A stretch of 64,000 bases of DNA, from assembly GCF_004331435.1 (NCBI RefSeq), contig NZ_SJKA01000001.1, positions 833,576 through 897,575 on the forward strand. Reading direction: 5' to 3'. Of the stretch, positions 25,383 to 34,799 are shown in pieces; the stretch's first letter is position 1; each line of letters starts with the position of its first letter. Source of the stretch: Kribbella sindirgiensis (lineage in GTDB: Bacteria > Actinomycetota > Actinomycetes > Propionibacteriales > Kribbellaceae). Both the position numbers and the translations under genes were made by a program. Under the pieces are notes generated by a model. The model was given only the letters and a program-made list of their open reading frames with translations, was not told the origin of the DNA and searched no databases.

Positions 25383-26657
25383 GTGATTGACGCGAAACTG
25401 CTCCGTGAGACCCCTGATGTCGTGCGCGCCGCCCTGACCAAGCGTGGCGAGAGTACCGACCTGGTCGACCAGATCCTGGTCGCCGACGGGGAGCGTCGAT
25501 CGTCCATCTCCGCCTTCGAGGCGCTCCGGGCCGAGCAGAAGTCGCTCGGCAAGCAGGTCGCCCAGGCCAAGGGCGACGAGCGCACCGCGCTGCTGGAGCG
25601 GACCAAGACGCTGGCCACCGAGGTGAAGGCCAACGAGGCCGCCGCGAACGACGCCGACCGCCGCTTCGACGAGCTCGCGGCCGCCCTGCCGAACCTGGTG
25701 TCCGACGAGGCCCCGGTCGGCGGCGAGGACGACTACGTGGTGGTGGAGGAGGTCGGCAAGCCGCGCGACTTCGCCGCCGAGGGCTTCGAGCCCCGCGACC
25801 ACCTGGCGCTGGGTGAGCTGCTCGGCGCCATCGACATGGAGCGCGGCGCGAAGATCAGCGGATCGCGGTTCTACTTCCTCAAGGGCGCCGGGATGCTGCT
25901 GCAGCTCGGCATGCTGCAGCTGGCCGTCCAGCAGGCGGTGGAGAACGGCTTCACCCCGATGATCACGCCGACGCTGGTCAAGCCCGAGGTGATGGGCGGC
26001 ACCGGCTACCTGTCGGCGCACGACGACGTGTACCGGCTCGAGGACCCCGAGCTGTACCTGACCGGTACGTCGGAGGTCGCGCTGGCCGGATACCACATGG
26101 ACGAGATCCTCGATCTGTCGAACGGCCCGATCCGGTACGCGGGCTGGTCGTCCTGCTACCGCAAGGAAGCCGGGTCGCACGGGAAGGACACCCGCGGGAT
26201 CATCCGCGTCCACCAGTTCGACAAGGTCGAGATGTTCTCCTACTGCAGCCTGGAGGATGCGGCCGCGGAGCACCTGCGGCTGCTGGCCTGGGAGAAGGAG
26301 ATGCTCGACAAGATGGAGCTGAGCTACCGGGTGATCGACACCGCGACCGGTGACCTGGGCGTCTCGGCGTACCGGAAGTTCGACTGCGAGGCGTGGGTGC
26401 CGACGCAGGGCCGGTACCGCGAGCTGACCTCGACGTCGAACTGCACGGACTTCCAGGCCCGCCGCCTGAACATCCGGCATCGCGACGCCGACGGCAAGAC
26501 GCAGCCGGTCGCGACGCTGAACGGGACGCTGGCGACCACCCGCTGGATCGTCGCGATCCTCGAGACCCACCAGCTCGCCGACGGCTCGGTCCGGGTGCCG
26601 ACCGCGCTGCAGCCGTACGTCGGCGGCCGCGAGGTCCTCGAACCGGTCGCCAAATGA
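25383..26657 (+). CDS. serS: seryl-tRNA synthetase
   Basis: A 424-residue class II aminoacyl-tRNA synthetase. The N-terminal coiled-coil tRNA-binding arm spans about residues 25-105. Motif 2 ([20 protein letters not shown], then VHQFDKVE) and motif 3 ([15 protein letters not shown]) are complete, and TGTSEVAL binds serine. GTG 25383 is preceded by TACCCT at 25371-25376, six bases away, so the mRNA is probably leaderless. The stop overlaps the HAD hydrolase start (ATGA). Confidence 0.96.
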   Translation: MIDAKLLRETPDVVRAALTKRGESTDLVDQILVADGERRSSISAFEALRAEQKSLGKQVAQAKGDERTALLERTKTLATEVKANEAAANDADRRFDELAAALPNLVSDEAPVGGEDDYVVVEEVGKPRDFAAEGFEPRDHLALGELLGAIDMERGAKISGSRFYFLKGAGMLLQLGMLQLAVQQAVENGFTPMITPTLVKPEVMGGTGYLSAHDDVYRLEDPELYLTGTSEVALAGYHMDEILDLSNGPIRYAGWSSCYRKEAGSHGKDTRGIIRVHQFDKVEMFSYCSLEDAAAEHLRLLAWEKEMLDKMELSYRVIDTATGDLGVSAYRKFDCEAWVPTQGRYRELTSTSNCTDFQARRLNIRHRDADGKTQPVATLNGTLATTRWIVAILETHQLADGSVRVPTALQPYVGGREVLEPVAK

Positions 26658-27448
26658 CGGAAGTACTGCGGCCGACGGCCGTTGCCCTGGACATCGACGG
26701 AACGCTGATCGACCACGACGAGGGGATGTCGCCCGCGGTCGTCGACGCGGTTCGTCGTGCGGCCGAGCAGGTACCGGTGATCCTGGCCACCGGCCGGGCC
26801 TGGTCCACCACCAGGCCGGTGGCCGAACGGCTCGGCCTGCGGTCCGGCGGATTCGTTGTCTGCAGCAACGGTGCGCGCACGCTGCGCTACCCGGACGGCG
26901 AGGTCGTCGACGAGCGGACCTTCGACCCGTCGACCGTGATCACGTCGGTACGCCGGTACGCGCCGAACGCCCGGATGGCGGTCGAGGACCAGGACGGCAG
27001 CTACCTGGTCACGGCGCCGTTCCCGGACGGCGACCTCGGCGCGAACGCGCGGATCCGGGTGGTCGGTGACGACGAGCTCGCGCCGCAACCTGTGACCCGG
27101 CTGATCATCCGGGACCCGGACCAGTCCGAAAGTGATTTCGTCCACCTGGCGGAACGCCTCGGCCTGCACGGGGTCAGTTACTTCGTGGGCTGGACCGCGT
27201 GGCTGGACATCGCCCCTGAGGGTGTGGACAAGTCGACCGGCCTGAAGGTTGCGCTGGCTCAGTACGACCTGGATCCGGCGGGTCTGCTGGCGATCGGTGA
27301 CGGACGCAACGATATCGAGATGCTCACCTACGCGGGTCTCGGGATCGCGATGGACTCCGCCCCGGACGAGGTGAAGGTCGCCGCGGACGAGGTCACCAAG
27401 TCCGTACAGGACGACGGCGTGGCCGCCGTACTCAATCGCTGGTTCTGA
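26654..27448 (+). CDS. HAD-IIB (Cof-type) hydrolase
   Basis: A 264-residue sugar-phosphatase-like HAD protein with motif [11 protein letters not shown], motif [11 protein letters not shown], motif III Lys in [11 protein letters not shown], and motif [14 protein letters not shown]. The cap domain is of the C2B type. It is translationally coupled to serS by ATGA. A second HAD-IIB gene lies 1.3 kb downstream at 28729-29538, related in layout but not a recent tandem copy. Confidence 0.9.
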   Translation: MTEVLRPTAVALDIDGTLIDHDEGMSPAVVDAVRRAAEQVPVILATGRAWSTTRPVAERLGLRSGGFVVCSNGARTLRYPDGEVVDERTFDPSTVITSVRRYAPNARMAVEDQDGSYLVTAPFPDGDLGANARIRVVGDDELAPQPVTRLIIRDPDQSESDFVHLAERLGLHGVSYFVGWTAWLDIAPEGVDKSTGLKVALAQYDLDPAGLLAIGDGRNDIEMLTYAGLGIAMDSAPDEVKVAADEVTKSVQDDGVAAVLNRWF

Positions 27449-27457
27449 CGCGAGTCC

Positions 27458-27550
27458 TTTCGGTCAGAACCGAAAGGGTTGACAAACTGGCTTGCCCGAG
27501 GCAAGCGAAAGGCCCGGACTCCCTGTGTTTACAGGGTGTCCGGGCCTTTT
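27458..27550 (+). terminator. hairpins and intrinsic terminator after serS-HAD
   Basis: Three hairpins follow the stop: CCTTTCGGT/ACCGAAAGG (27458-27478), CTTGCC/GGCAAG (27491-27505), and a 20-bp stem with two mismatches (about 27508-27550, arms ending AAAGGCCCGGA and TCCGGGCCTTTT) around a short TT loop. The last one, with its T-run, is the likely terminator and can also serve the convergent WhiB gene. Confidence 0.7.
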
Positions 27551-27587
27551 CAGACTCCGATAGTCCGCTGGCGGGCCGAGTATCGGG

Positions 27588-28142
27588 TCAGGCGACTCGG
27601 CTGCTGCCGGTACGGCGTGGCTGGTGCTGCTGGTCGACGACGGTGTCGAACGCGTCCAGCACGGCGCCGACCTCTGGGCGCGGCCGCGGCGTCTTGGCTG
27701 CCGGGCTCTGACCGCGACGGGCCCGCCGCAGGTGCCGCTTGACCGTCGACAGCGAGCAGCCCAGCCGCATGGCCAGGGACTCCAGGCTGTCGTTCGGGTA
27801 CTGCGTGCGCAGTCGCAGGACCTCTTCGTGGCTCACCGGGCGGCGGGTGCCGCGAGCACCGGCGAGCTGGTCGAAGTCGTCCGCCTGCACCTCGACGTCG
27901 AGCAGGTTGCGGATCGAACGCCGTTGTACAGCAGTGGTTCCGGCGACGAAGCCGCTCACGTCGTGCTCGGCGACGGCGCTGTACAGGCAGTCCGTGAAGA
28001 GCGGGCACGACGCGCACAGCGTCTTGGCCTCGCGGACGAGCTGCTCGTACCGCTCCCTGGTACGACGGGTCGCGGATGCCGGCGGCGGCTCCTCCATCAG
28101 GCGGTGCTGAAAGATGTCGGAACGAGCGATGCAGCCGGTCAT
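27588..28142 (-). CDS. WhiB-family iron-sulfur regulator with C-terminal HTH
   Basis: A 184-residue protein. The WhiB part has four candidate cluster ligands, Cys4, Cys43, Cys46 and Cys52 (LCASCPLFTDC), followed by VSGFVAGTT in place of the usual GVWGG turn. Residues 104-141 add an HTH (SHEEVLRLRTQYPNDSLESL, then AMRLGCSLSTVKRHLRRARR), giving its own DNA-binding unit; the C-terminus is basic and Pro-rich. ATG 28142 is chosen because AAGGGG precedes it and Cys4 then falls near the N-terminus. A promoter is visible at 28204-28232. Confidence 0.8.
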   Translation of the reverse strand: MTGCIARSDIFQHRLMEEPPPASATRRTRERYEQLVREAKTLCASCPLFTDCLYSAVAEHDVSGFVAGTTAVQRRSIRNLLDVEVQADDFDQLAGARGTRRPVSHEEVLRLRTQYPNDSLESLAMRLGCSLSTVKRHLRRARRGQSPAAKTPRPRPEVGAVLDAFDTVVDQQHQPRRTGSSRVA

Positions 28143-28203
28143 GGCCCCTTCCCTGCTGGAACATGTGTCGACAGCCGCTCGGGAGCTACTGCCCCCCGGC
28201 CCC

Positions 28204-28232
28204 GCTAGATTGGCGCTGTTGACGATCATCAA
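28204..28232 (-). promoter_or_regulatory. candidate sigma-70 promoter for the WhiB gene
   Basis: On the minus strand TTGATG (28232-28227) and TCTAGC (28209-28204) are separated by 17 bases, a housekeeping-like spacing. Transcription would start about 55 bases before the ATG. Confidence 0.35.
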
Positions 28233-28249
28233 GGCTCCCCAAGTATCAA

Positions 28250-28716
28250 GACCCGAATGAACGAACGGTGAACGACGTTCGTCCGCACGGATCCGCTAGC
28301 TGATGGACCTGCGCAACGTGCCGGCCCACCGTGTCGTCCCGGGCGCGGGACGCACCGATCCATAACTGTTGACGCCACCGCCGCGGTTTTGGTTGCAGCC
28401 AATTCCACAACAGTTGTTCGGCGTTTCTGTGTGCTTCTGGAGGTGGGGCGGAATCAGTCGCGCTGATCCAGAACACGCCTACGACGCGAACGAACAGCCC
28501 CCGGTTCCCCACCAGACCACCGCACTAAATCACGGGCCCGCCGGGTGGCGCAGGGGAACTTGCTGCCTTTGCAGCATCCTGCCGTAACGGTCTGATGACG
28601 TTGTCAAAAGCTCAATCAGATAAGTCAAAAAGACTTGAAACCGACGTCCGACCGCTTGCGCCCGGGGCCCTTGGAAGGGTAGTGCGCGACCAGCTCAGGC
28701 CACGGCGCTGTGGCGA
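28250..28716. other. gene-free stretch upstream of the second HAD gene
   Basis: I see no convincing gene here. An 88-codon minus-strand frame (28246-28512) has atypical composition and no ribosome-binding site. Structure that is present: AACTGTTG (28364-28371) pairs with CAACAGTT (28408-28415) across a loop that itself contains TTGG/CCAA, and AAGTC/GACTT forms a small hairpin with an A5 loop near 28622-28636. A small RNA cannot be excluded. Confidence 0.4.
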
Positions 28717-28728
28717 TATCGTTACCCG

Positions 28729-29538
28729 GTGACGGTTCCGCGAAACCCCCGCCTGATAGCAACCGATCTCGACGGGACGCTCGTCCGCAGTGACGGCACC
28801 GTGTCCGACCGGACCCGCGCCGCGGTGCTCGCGGCTCAGACGGCCGGAAGTGTTTTCGTGATGGTCACTGCCCGGCCACCTCGCTGGCTGCACGACCTGT
28901 CGCACCTGGTCGGCGACCACGGTGTCGCGATTGTTGCCAACGGCTCCATTTTGTACGACGTCCTGCGCCGTAAGGCGATTCGGGCCCGGTTGATCGAGCC
29001 CACGATCGCCCTCGAGGTGGCGCAGGCGATCCGCGCGGCGATCCCCGACGTACAGTTCGCCATCGAGCGACCGGACCGCTACGGACAGGAACCGGTCTAC
29101 CTGAATCGCTGGCCGAAACCGGACGACACGTTGATCGCCGCGATCGAGGAACTCCTTGCGGAGCCGGCCGCAAAGCTGCTCGTCCGGCATCCGAGCCTGC
29201 ACTCCGACGAGCTGCTCGGGCTGGTGAATCCGTTGGTGGGCCAACGAGTGACGGCCAGTCACAGTGGAGGTCACGGTTTGGTGGAGATTTCGGCGAGCGG
29301 GGTCTCGAAGGCCACGATGCTGGCCGATTTCGCCGCCACACAAGGGATCTCGGCTGCTGAGACGATCGCGTTCGGTGACTCGGTCAACGATCTGCCGATG
29401 CTCGCCTGGGCCGGAACGTCGTACGGCGTCGCGAACGCGCACCCCGAAGTCCTCGCGGTGGTGGACGAAATCGCCCCCACAAACGACGAGGACGGCGTCG
29501 CCGCCGTCCTCGAGGGGTTCTTCCAGCCTTTGAAATAA
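28729..29538 (+). CDS. HAD-IIB (Cof-type) hydrolase
   Basis: A 269-residue HAD phosphatase with motif I LIATDLDGTLVRSDG, motif II VMVTARPPRW, motif III VSKATMLADFA and motif IV IAFGDSVNDLPML. The family acts on sugar phosphates and flavin precursors, and the substrate is not readable here. The GTG start is preceded by TATCGT at 28717-28722, six bases away, with no Shine-Dalgarno, so it is probably leaderless. Confidence 0.9.
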   Translation: MTVPRNPRLIATDLDGTLVRSDGTVSDRTRAAVLAAQTAGSVFVMVTARPPRWLHDLSHLVGDHGVAIVANGSILYDVLRRKAIRARLIEPTIALEVAQAIRAAIPDVQFAIERPDRYGQEPVYLNRWPKPDDTLIAAIEELLAEPAAKLLVRHPSLHSDELLGLVNPLVGQRVTASHSGGHGLVEISASGVSKATMLADFAATQGISAAETIAFGDSVNDLPMLAWAGTSYGVANAHPEVLAVVDEIAPTNDEDGVAAVLEGFFQPLK

Positions 29539-29542
29539 GGCG

Positions 29543-30148
29543 TTACAAGTACATCCCGCCGCTGCCCGGGCCGTCGGTGTTGCCGGCCTGCGGTGCGCCT
29601 GGGAAGCCCGGGTGCTCTTCGCCGGGCAGCTGCTGGCCGCCCGGCAGCGCGCGACGCATCTGCTCGAGCTGCTGACGCGCGGCCATCTGCTGCGCGAACA
29701 GTGCCGTCTGAATGCCGTGGAACAAGCCTTCCAGCCAGCCCACCAGCTGCGCCTGCGCGATCCGCAGCTCGGCGTCGGTCGGTGTGCTGTCGTCGGTGAA
29801 GTCGAGGCTGAGACGCTCCAGCTCCTCGACCAGTTCCGGTGCGAGGCCGCTCTCGAGTTCCTTGATCGAGGCCTCGTGGATCGCCCGCAGCCGCGCCCGG
29901 GAGGCTTCGTCGAGCGGCGCCGACTTCACCTCTTCCAGCAGTTGCCGGATCATGTTCGCGACCCGCATCACCTTCGCCGGCTGCTCGACCAGTTCGGTCA
30001 CCGAGCGCGGTTCGTCGTCCTGTTCGTCGTCGGAGCGCGGCGGTCCCTCGACGGCCATGCCGTCCGGCCCGACGATCAGCACCTTGCCGTCTTCGGTGCG
30101 CGCACCGGCCATCGGAACTTCCTGGCCCTCGCTGCTGCTCTCGCTCAT
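29543..30148 (-). CDS. bpa: bacterial proteasome activator Bpa
   Basis: A 201-residue DUF2587 protein. Bpa forms a ring that opens the 20S proteasome without ATP. The helical core (VTELVEQPAKVMRVANMIRQ, ELRIAQAQLVGWLEGLFHGI) matches the mycobacterial protein, and the C-terminus ends GGMYL, close to the gate-opening GQYL tail but with Met for Gln. TAGGAT ends six bases before the ATG (leaderless type). Proteasome genes are not in the window. Confidence 0.9.
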   Translation of the reverse strand: MSESSSEGQEVPMAGARTEDGKVLIVGPDGMAVEGPPRSDDEQDDEPRSVTELVEQPAKVMRVANMIRQLLEEVKSAPLDEASRARLRAIHEASIKELESGLAPELVEELERLSLDFTDDSTPTDAELRIAQAQLVGWLEGLFHGIQTALFAQQMAARQQLEQMRRALPGGQQLPGEEHPGFPGAPQAGNTDGPGSGGMYL

Positions 30149-30168
30149 CTCCCCATCCTAGGCCGGGG

Positions 30169-30699
30169 TCACAGAGCGCGGGCGCGGTGGCGGCGTACGG
30201 CGTCCCGGTTGGCGCAGGCGGGGCTGCAATAGCGCTGGCGTCCGGTGCGGGAGAGGTCGGCGTACACGTTGCCGCAGCCTTCGGTGGCGCACCGGCCGAG
30301 CCGCGTGATGCCACGGCCGGCCAGGTGCAACGCCGTACCGGTGCTGATCAGTGTCGCGACCAGTCGCCCGACCGGAACGTTGTCCGGCCGGTAGTGCATG
30401 TGCCAGCCGTCGCCGGCGTGGTTGGTGAGCCGCGGATGCTCGGTGTACTTCGCGAGCATCGCGTTCACCAGGTCGACCCGCGACTGTTCGTCCGGTGCGT
30501 CCACCACCAGCAGCCACTCGTCGAGCGCGGTGCGTACGGCGGCCAGGTCCGCGGCGGTGACGTTTCGCTCACGGACCAGGCGGCTCTCGACGCCGCTCTC
30601 CTCGCACCGCTCGGCCAGCTCGTCCGGCGTGGTCGCCGGTCGGGTCACCAGATTCACCGCGAGCAGAACCGCGTCCGCGCCGTAAGGGTTGAGATGCAT
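30169..30699 (-). CDS. CGNR zinc-finger (ABATE-domain) protein
   Basis: A 176-residue protein with an N-terminal ABATE/RsfA-like region (AVLLAVNLVTRP) and a C-terminal CGNR zinc finger with Cys pairs CATEGCGNVYAD and RYCSPACANRDAVRRHR. Such proteins are predicted stress-responsive transcription regulators. The 56-codon gene is divergent, starting 26 bases away. Confidence 0.88.
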   Translation of the reverse strand: MHLNPYGADAVLLAVNLVTRPATTPDELAERCEESGVESRLVRERNVTAADLAAVRTALDEWLLVVDAPDEQSRVDLVNAMLAKYTEHPRLTNHAGDGWHMHYRPDNVPVGRLVATLISTGTALHLAGRGITRLGRCATEGCGNVYADLSRTGRQRYCSPACANRDAVRRHRARAL

Positions 30700-30724
30700 A
30701 ATGCCATTACATCACGATGGATCC

Positions 30725-30895
30725 ATGACCGACCTCCATCGCCACCGCTGGTCCCCGATCTCCAGCCACCACGTCAGCGAAGGCCTCGTCGTGTACCAGC
30801 GGTGTGCCTGCGGCCAATGGCGCATCACAAGCACACCGCCGTACGCCGTCGCCCACCCCGAAATCGCCCTAATCGATGCGGCTGACCATCGGTAG
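30725..30895 (+). CDS. small hypothetical protein with a CxC motif
   Basis: A 56-residue protein: MTDLHRHRWSPISSHHV at the N-terminus, then VVYQRCACGQWRI. The two cysteines with flanking histidines could bind zinc. ATG 30725 is chosen because the conserved-looking part begins there; an in-frame start exists at 30689. No good ribosome-binding site is visible. It overlaps the 3' end of the convergent FtsX gene by 27 bases. Confidence 0.5.
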   Translation: MTDLHRHRWSPISSHHVSEGLVVYQRCACGQWRITSTPPYAVAHPEIALIDAADHR

Positions 30896-33481
30896 CCGGG
30901 AGCGGGTCAGCAGCCAGGCGAGGAGACCGGCGAAAAGTGGTACGACGACCACGATGCCGCCGATCTCCGCCCACGGGACCACGAAGTGCGGTGACCCGAA
31001 GGCGGCGTGCGCGGTGTAGCCGTACAGCGCGCCGACCCCCACGCCCAGCACGCAGCCCAACTGTCCGAGCACCCACGCCTGCGCCGCCGCGAGCGACCGC
31101 CGTCGCCGCGGAGGTGCGCCGATCGCCGCCAGTGTGGCCAGATCGGCCCGTCCCTCGGCGGCTGACAACGACACCGAGATCGCGACGCCGAGCAGCGTGA
31201 CCACTGTCGCCGCGAGCAGGATCCCGATCAGGAAGAGCCGTGCCGGACTCTGGTACCCCTTCTCGACCTGAATTCCCTCGTCCGTCCCGAGCGTCCGGGA
31301 GACCGCGGCGAGCTCGTCCTTGGACGGCTCCCTGGTCAGTTCGAAATGCACCTCGCTGACCTGGATCGTGCCGAGCGCGCGGGCCGCCTGCGGGCTGATC
31401 AGCGCGGTGTCGCGGAAGAACTGGACCTTGGGCGGCGGACCGAACGACACCGCGTCCAGGTTCTTCAGGTACTTGTCCGCGTCATCGTTGTGCATGGCAA
31501 CCTTCTGCCCGGGTGCCAGCTTGACGTCCGGAACCACCACCTTGCCGTCCCGCATCGCCGCCGCCACTTTCGCGCCGTACTCACCGAAGCGTTCGACGAA
31601 GGCCGGATCGGCCGCCTGCAGAGGCATCCCGGTCATGCCCGTTCCGGTCTCGGGCGTGGCGACTGCCAGGACCGGCGTATAGCCGTACTGATTGGGCTTC
31701 GCGTTCGCCAGCTGGACGTATCCGAGCTCGTACTGTTTTCGGACCGGCAACAGGCCGGCCACCTGCGAGGCGAGCTGCGGCGTGTACGTGATCCCACCGG
31801 TCTCGTCACCGGTGAAGCGGACGACGGCATCGCCTTCACGGGCCGCCGCGGTGTACGCCGCGGCATCGGCCGCTATCGAGTTCGAGGCCGCGAACGCGAC
31901 CGCTGCGGTGCCCGCGACGGCCATCATGATCGCCGCGGTCGCCGGACCGGTGCGATGCCGGTGCCGCGCGGCGTCCCGCATCGCGATCCGGCCACTCAAC
32001 GGCAGCGACCGCGCCAGGCCGGCGACCTTCACGACCAGACTCGGCAACATCCAGACCAGCGCGATGATCGACGCGGTGATCCCGAGCAGCACCAGCGCGA
32101 TCGGGCCGCTCGGCGTGGCCGTCGCCTGCTGACCCAGCTGCGTGTGCCGCGCCGACCGCAACGCCGCGGCGATCATCCCGCTGCCGGCCAAGACGCACAC
32201 AACCCCGCCCACGAGCAGGACAACCGCGGCGATCCGGATCCGGGCCGCCTTCGCGGTCACGGTGAACCGGCCCGCCAGCGCGGCCATCGGTGCCTGCCGA
32301 CCGGCACTGATCGCCGGTACGACGGCAGCGGCGAGCCCGGCGCCGAGACCGAGGATCGCGATCGCCACGATCGTGGCCCACGGGATCTGCCACGCCGTGA
32401 AGATCGTGTCCGTCATCCGTTCCCAGAGCGGTTTCGCGCTGAACACCGCGATCCCGGCGATCACCAGTCCGCCGGCCACGCCGACCAGCCCGGCGAACAG
32501 GCCCTGCATCGCGACGATCCGCCGGACGTCACCCGGCGTACCCCCGGCCGCCATCACCAGACCGAGTTCCCGGGTCTGGCGGCGCGCGCCGACCGCGAAC
32601 GCCGTACCGGCGAGCAGGACGATCTCGAGGATGCCGAAGCCGATCACCAGCGCCATCGCGGCGTACGGACCGATGTCGTCGGCGCTCGTGCCGTACGGGT
32701 CCGGTGGCGGATCGACGATGGTTGCTCGCGGCAAGAGAAACAGGCCTTGATTGACCAGATCCGTGCTGAGTTGACCGGCGTCGGCCGCGTCGGGCAGGTC
32801 GACGAGGTACTGGACCGTGCGCGTCGGATCGACGTCGTTCAGCGCGGAGTCCGGGGTGGCGAAGATCGCCGGCGTGCTCTGCGTGGTGAGCATCCGGGCG
32901 ATGCCGACGACGGCGTACCGCTTGCCGCTCGTGCTCTCGACCGTGGTGGTCTGGCCGAGCTTCTCCGCGAGCGACGGTGAGATCGCGACCTCGTCGGCCT
33001 TCGCCGGCAGCCGGCCCTTGTCGAGCTTGACGGTCCCGGTCGTCAACGGGTTCGAGCCGTCACCCGTGAGCAGCGTGACCGTGGTCTTCGAGTCCGGGAT
33101 CCGGACCTCGACCATGCCGGAGTCGACGAACAGGCGGGCCAGCTTCGTCCCCGCCGGGAGCAGTGGGCTCGGGTCGAACGTCGACGGTGTCCGGACCGCC
33201 TTGTCGTGACCCTCGGCCGGCGGCGGTTCGCCGTACAGCATCTCCTGGCCCGGCGGCACCTGCAGCTTGCCGTACTGCGTGACATCGAGGCGGCCGTCCG
33301 CGCGGCCGATCGTGTTGGCGGCCAGCGTTTCGCCGCTCGGACTCGCGGACTTCAGCACGATGCCCAGCCACGTCGCGGCCAGGACCGGCAGGCCGATCAA
33401 GGCGGCGACCAGCAACGTGCGGCCGAGCGATCTTCGCGCCGTACGCCGCGCGATCCGCAGCGGCGCGACCCACTTGCCCAT
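30869..33481 (-). CDS. FtsX-like ABC transporter permease
   Basis: An 870-residue permease of the MacB/FtsX type. It has an N-terminal helix (LLVAALIGLPVLAATWLGIV), a large extracellular domain, a first FtsX block (IGFGILEIVLLAGTAFAVGA), a second extracellular domain and a C-terminal FtsX block (LFLIGILLAATVVTLLGVAI). Two FtsX domains in one chain are typical of actinobacterial exporters of peptides, lipids or drugs. The start overlaps the ATPase stop (TGATG), so the two are coupled and under PadR control. Confidence 0.88.
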   Translation of the reverse strand: MGKWVAPLRIARRTARRSLGRTLLVAALIGLPVLAATWLGIVLKSASPSGETLAANTIGRADGRLDVTQYGKLQVPPGQEMLYGEPPPAEGHDKAVRTPSTFDPSPLLPAGTKLARLFVDSGMVEVRIPDSKTTVTLLTGDGSNPLTTGTVKLDKGRLPAKADEVAISPSLAEKLGQTTTVESTSGKRYAVVGIARMLTTQSTPAIFATPDSALNDVDPTRTVQYLVDLPDAADAGQLSTDLVNQGLFLLPRATIVDPPPDPYGTSADDIGPYAAMALVIGFGILEIVLLAGTAFAVGARRQTRELGLVMAAGGTPGDVRRIVAMQGLFAGLVGVAGGLVIAGIAVFSAKPLWERMTDTIFTAWQIPWATIVAIAILGLGAGLAAAVVPAISAGRQAPMAALAGRFTVTAKAARIRIAAVVLLVGGVVCVLAGSGMIAAALRSARHTQLGQQATATPSGPIALVLLGITASIIALVWMLPSLVVKVAGLARSLPLSGRIAMRDAARHRHRTGPATAAIMMAVAGTAAVAFAASNSIAADAAAYTAAAREGDAVVRFTGDETGGITYTPQLASQVAGLLPVRKQYELGYVQLANAKPNQYGYTPVLAVATPETGTGMTGMPLQAADPAFVERFGEYGAKVAAAMRDGKVVVPDVKLAPGQKVAMHNDDADKYLKNLDAVSFGPPPKVQFFRDTALISPQAARALGTIQVSEVHFELTREPSKDELAAVSRTLGTDEGIQVEKGYQSPARLFLIGILLAATVVTLLGVAISVSLSAAEGRADLATLAAIGAPPRRRRSLAAAQAWVLGQLGCVLGVGVGALYGYTAHAAFGSPHFVVPWAEIGGIVVVVPLFAGLLAWLLTRSRLPMVSRID

Positions 33482-34197
33482 CAGCGGCTCTCCTGCAGCA
33501 ACGCATCCGCATCCGGCAGCGGCCCCGCCTGACCCACCAGTACGCCGTCGCGCAGGTAGACCACGCGATCGGCCCAGGCGGCGTGGCGAGCGTCGTGGGT
33601 GACGAGGACCCCGCCGATGCCGTGCTGATCACAGCGGTCCCGGAGCAACCGCAGTACGGCCTCGCCGGTGTCGGAGTCGAGTGCGCCGGTCGGTTCGTCC
33701 GCGAGCAGCAGGCGGCGCTCGCCGACGATCGCGCGGGCGATCGCCACTCGTTGCCTTTGGCCACCGGACATGTCGTCGGGGAAGCGGTCGGCGAGCTCCT
33801 CGATCCCCACCTCCTGCAGGGCGGTGACGGCGTACTTGTAGGCCGACCGGCTGCGGGTGCCGTCCAGTTCCAGCGGGAGCGCGACGTTCTCGGCCGCGGT
33901 CAGCGCGGGGATCAGGTTGAAGTCCTGGAAGACGTACCCGATCCGGCGACGACGCAGTGCCGCCACGGCGTTCCGGCTGAGCGTGGTGAGATCGCTGCCG
34001 TCGACAAGCACCTCGCCCGCGGTCGGCTGGTCGAGACCGCCGGCGCAGGTGAGCAACGTCGACTTGCCGGACCCGGACGGGCCCATCACGGCGACGAGTT
34101 CGCCCGGCGCGACGGCCAGATCCACGCCCCTCAGCGCATGCACGGCCTGCTCGCCTGTACCGTGCGTCCGCGTCAGCCCACAGATGTCGAGAATCAT
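33481..34197 (-). CDS. ABC transporter ATP-binding protein (MacB/LolD type)
   Basis: A 238-residue ATPase with Walker A GPSGSGKSTLL, signature MSGGQRQRVAIARAI, Walker B LLLADEPTGALDS and the switch His in VLVTHDARHA. DEPTGALD is characteristic of LolD/MacB-type exporters. It lies between padR and the permease gene, overlapping each (ATGA at 34194-34197 and TGATG at 33481). Confidence 0.93.
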   Translation of the reverse strand: MILDICGLTRTHGTGEQAVHALRGVDLAVAPGELVAVMGPSGSGKSTLLTCAGGLDQPTAGEVLVDGSDLTTLSRNAVAALRRRRIGYVFQDFNLIPALTAAENVALPLELDGTRSRSAYKYAVTALQEVGIEELADRFPDDMSGGQRQRVAIARAIVGERRLLLADEPTGALDSDTGEAVLRLLRDRCDQHGIGGVLVTHDARHAAWADRVVYLRDGVLVGQAGPLPDADALLQESR

Positions 34198-34766
34198 GAG
34201 CGCGCCTCCTGCTCAGCCGGTACGTCGTACGTCTGGGGAGCGGGCCGTGGTTTGCCGCGGTGGCGTAACAGCATCGCCTCGCAGTGATCGAGCCAGCGGA
34301 TCTCCGCCTCGGCGCCGAAGATCATCGACTCGATGACCAGCTGCCAGGAGATCTCCCCCTCCGCGCTGTTGCGCTTCTGCCGGGTGAGTTCCTGCAGCGA
34401 CTGCATGGTCGACATCCGCTGCCGCTGGACGACGGCGCTGACGTCCACGCCCGGCACCGCGAGCGCCAGGGCGAGCTTGATCGCGAGCTCGTCCCGCGGA
34501 CGCGACTCCCGGGTGACCGGGGTCTGGAACCAGTTCGCTAGTTCGGCTCGCCCGGCGTCGGTGATCTCGTAGCGCGACCGGCCGCCCTCGTCCGTCGCGC
34601 CCGCCAGCACGAATCCGTCCCGCTCGAGGCGGGTGAGGGTGGTGTAGACCTGCCCGATGTTCAGCGGCCAGGTCGCCCCGGTGGCGGCCTCGAACTCACC
34701 GCGCAGCTGGTAGCCGTACTTCGGCTCGTCCTGGAGCAGCGCCAGCAATCCATGCTTGATCGACAT
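34194..34766 (-). CDS. PadR-family transcriptional regulator
   Basis: A 190-residue winged-helix repressor: MSIKHGLLALLQDEPKYGYQ, then the recognition region NIGQVYTTLTRLERDGFV, and a C-terminal helical dimerisation domain. It heads the padR-ATPase-permease operon and probably represses it. There is no Shine-Dalgarno: the operator lies two bases from the ATG and a -10-like CATACT (minus strand 34780-34775) is eight bases upstream, so the transcript is probably leaderless. Confidence 0.9.
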   Translation of the reverse strand: MSIKHGLLALLQDEPKYGYQLRGEFEAATGATWPLNIGQVYTTLTRLERDGFVLAGATDEGGRSRYEITDAGRAELANWFQTPVTRESRPRDELAIKLALALAVPGVDVSAVVQRQRMSTMQSLQELTRQKRNSAEGEISWQLVIESMIFGAEAEIRWLDHCEAMLLRHRGKPRPAPQTYDVPAEQEARS

Positions 34767-34768
34767 GG

Positions 34769-34792
34769 ATACTGAGTATGCATACCGAGTAT
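34769..34792. promoter_or_regulatory. tandem PadR operator
   Basis: ATACTGAGTAT (34769-34779, a perfect palindrome about its central G) and ATACCGAGTAT (34782-34792) lie 13 bases apart. They cover the -10 region and start of padR, ideal for autorepression. Confidence 0.65.
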
Positions 34793-34799
34793 GCGACCG

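Noticed and set aside
28246..28512. 88-codon minus-strand ORF in the gap upstream of the second HAD gene
   Set aside because: No ribosome-binding site or -10 box at its start, mixed composition, and no recognisable motif.
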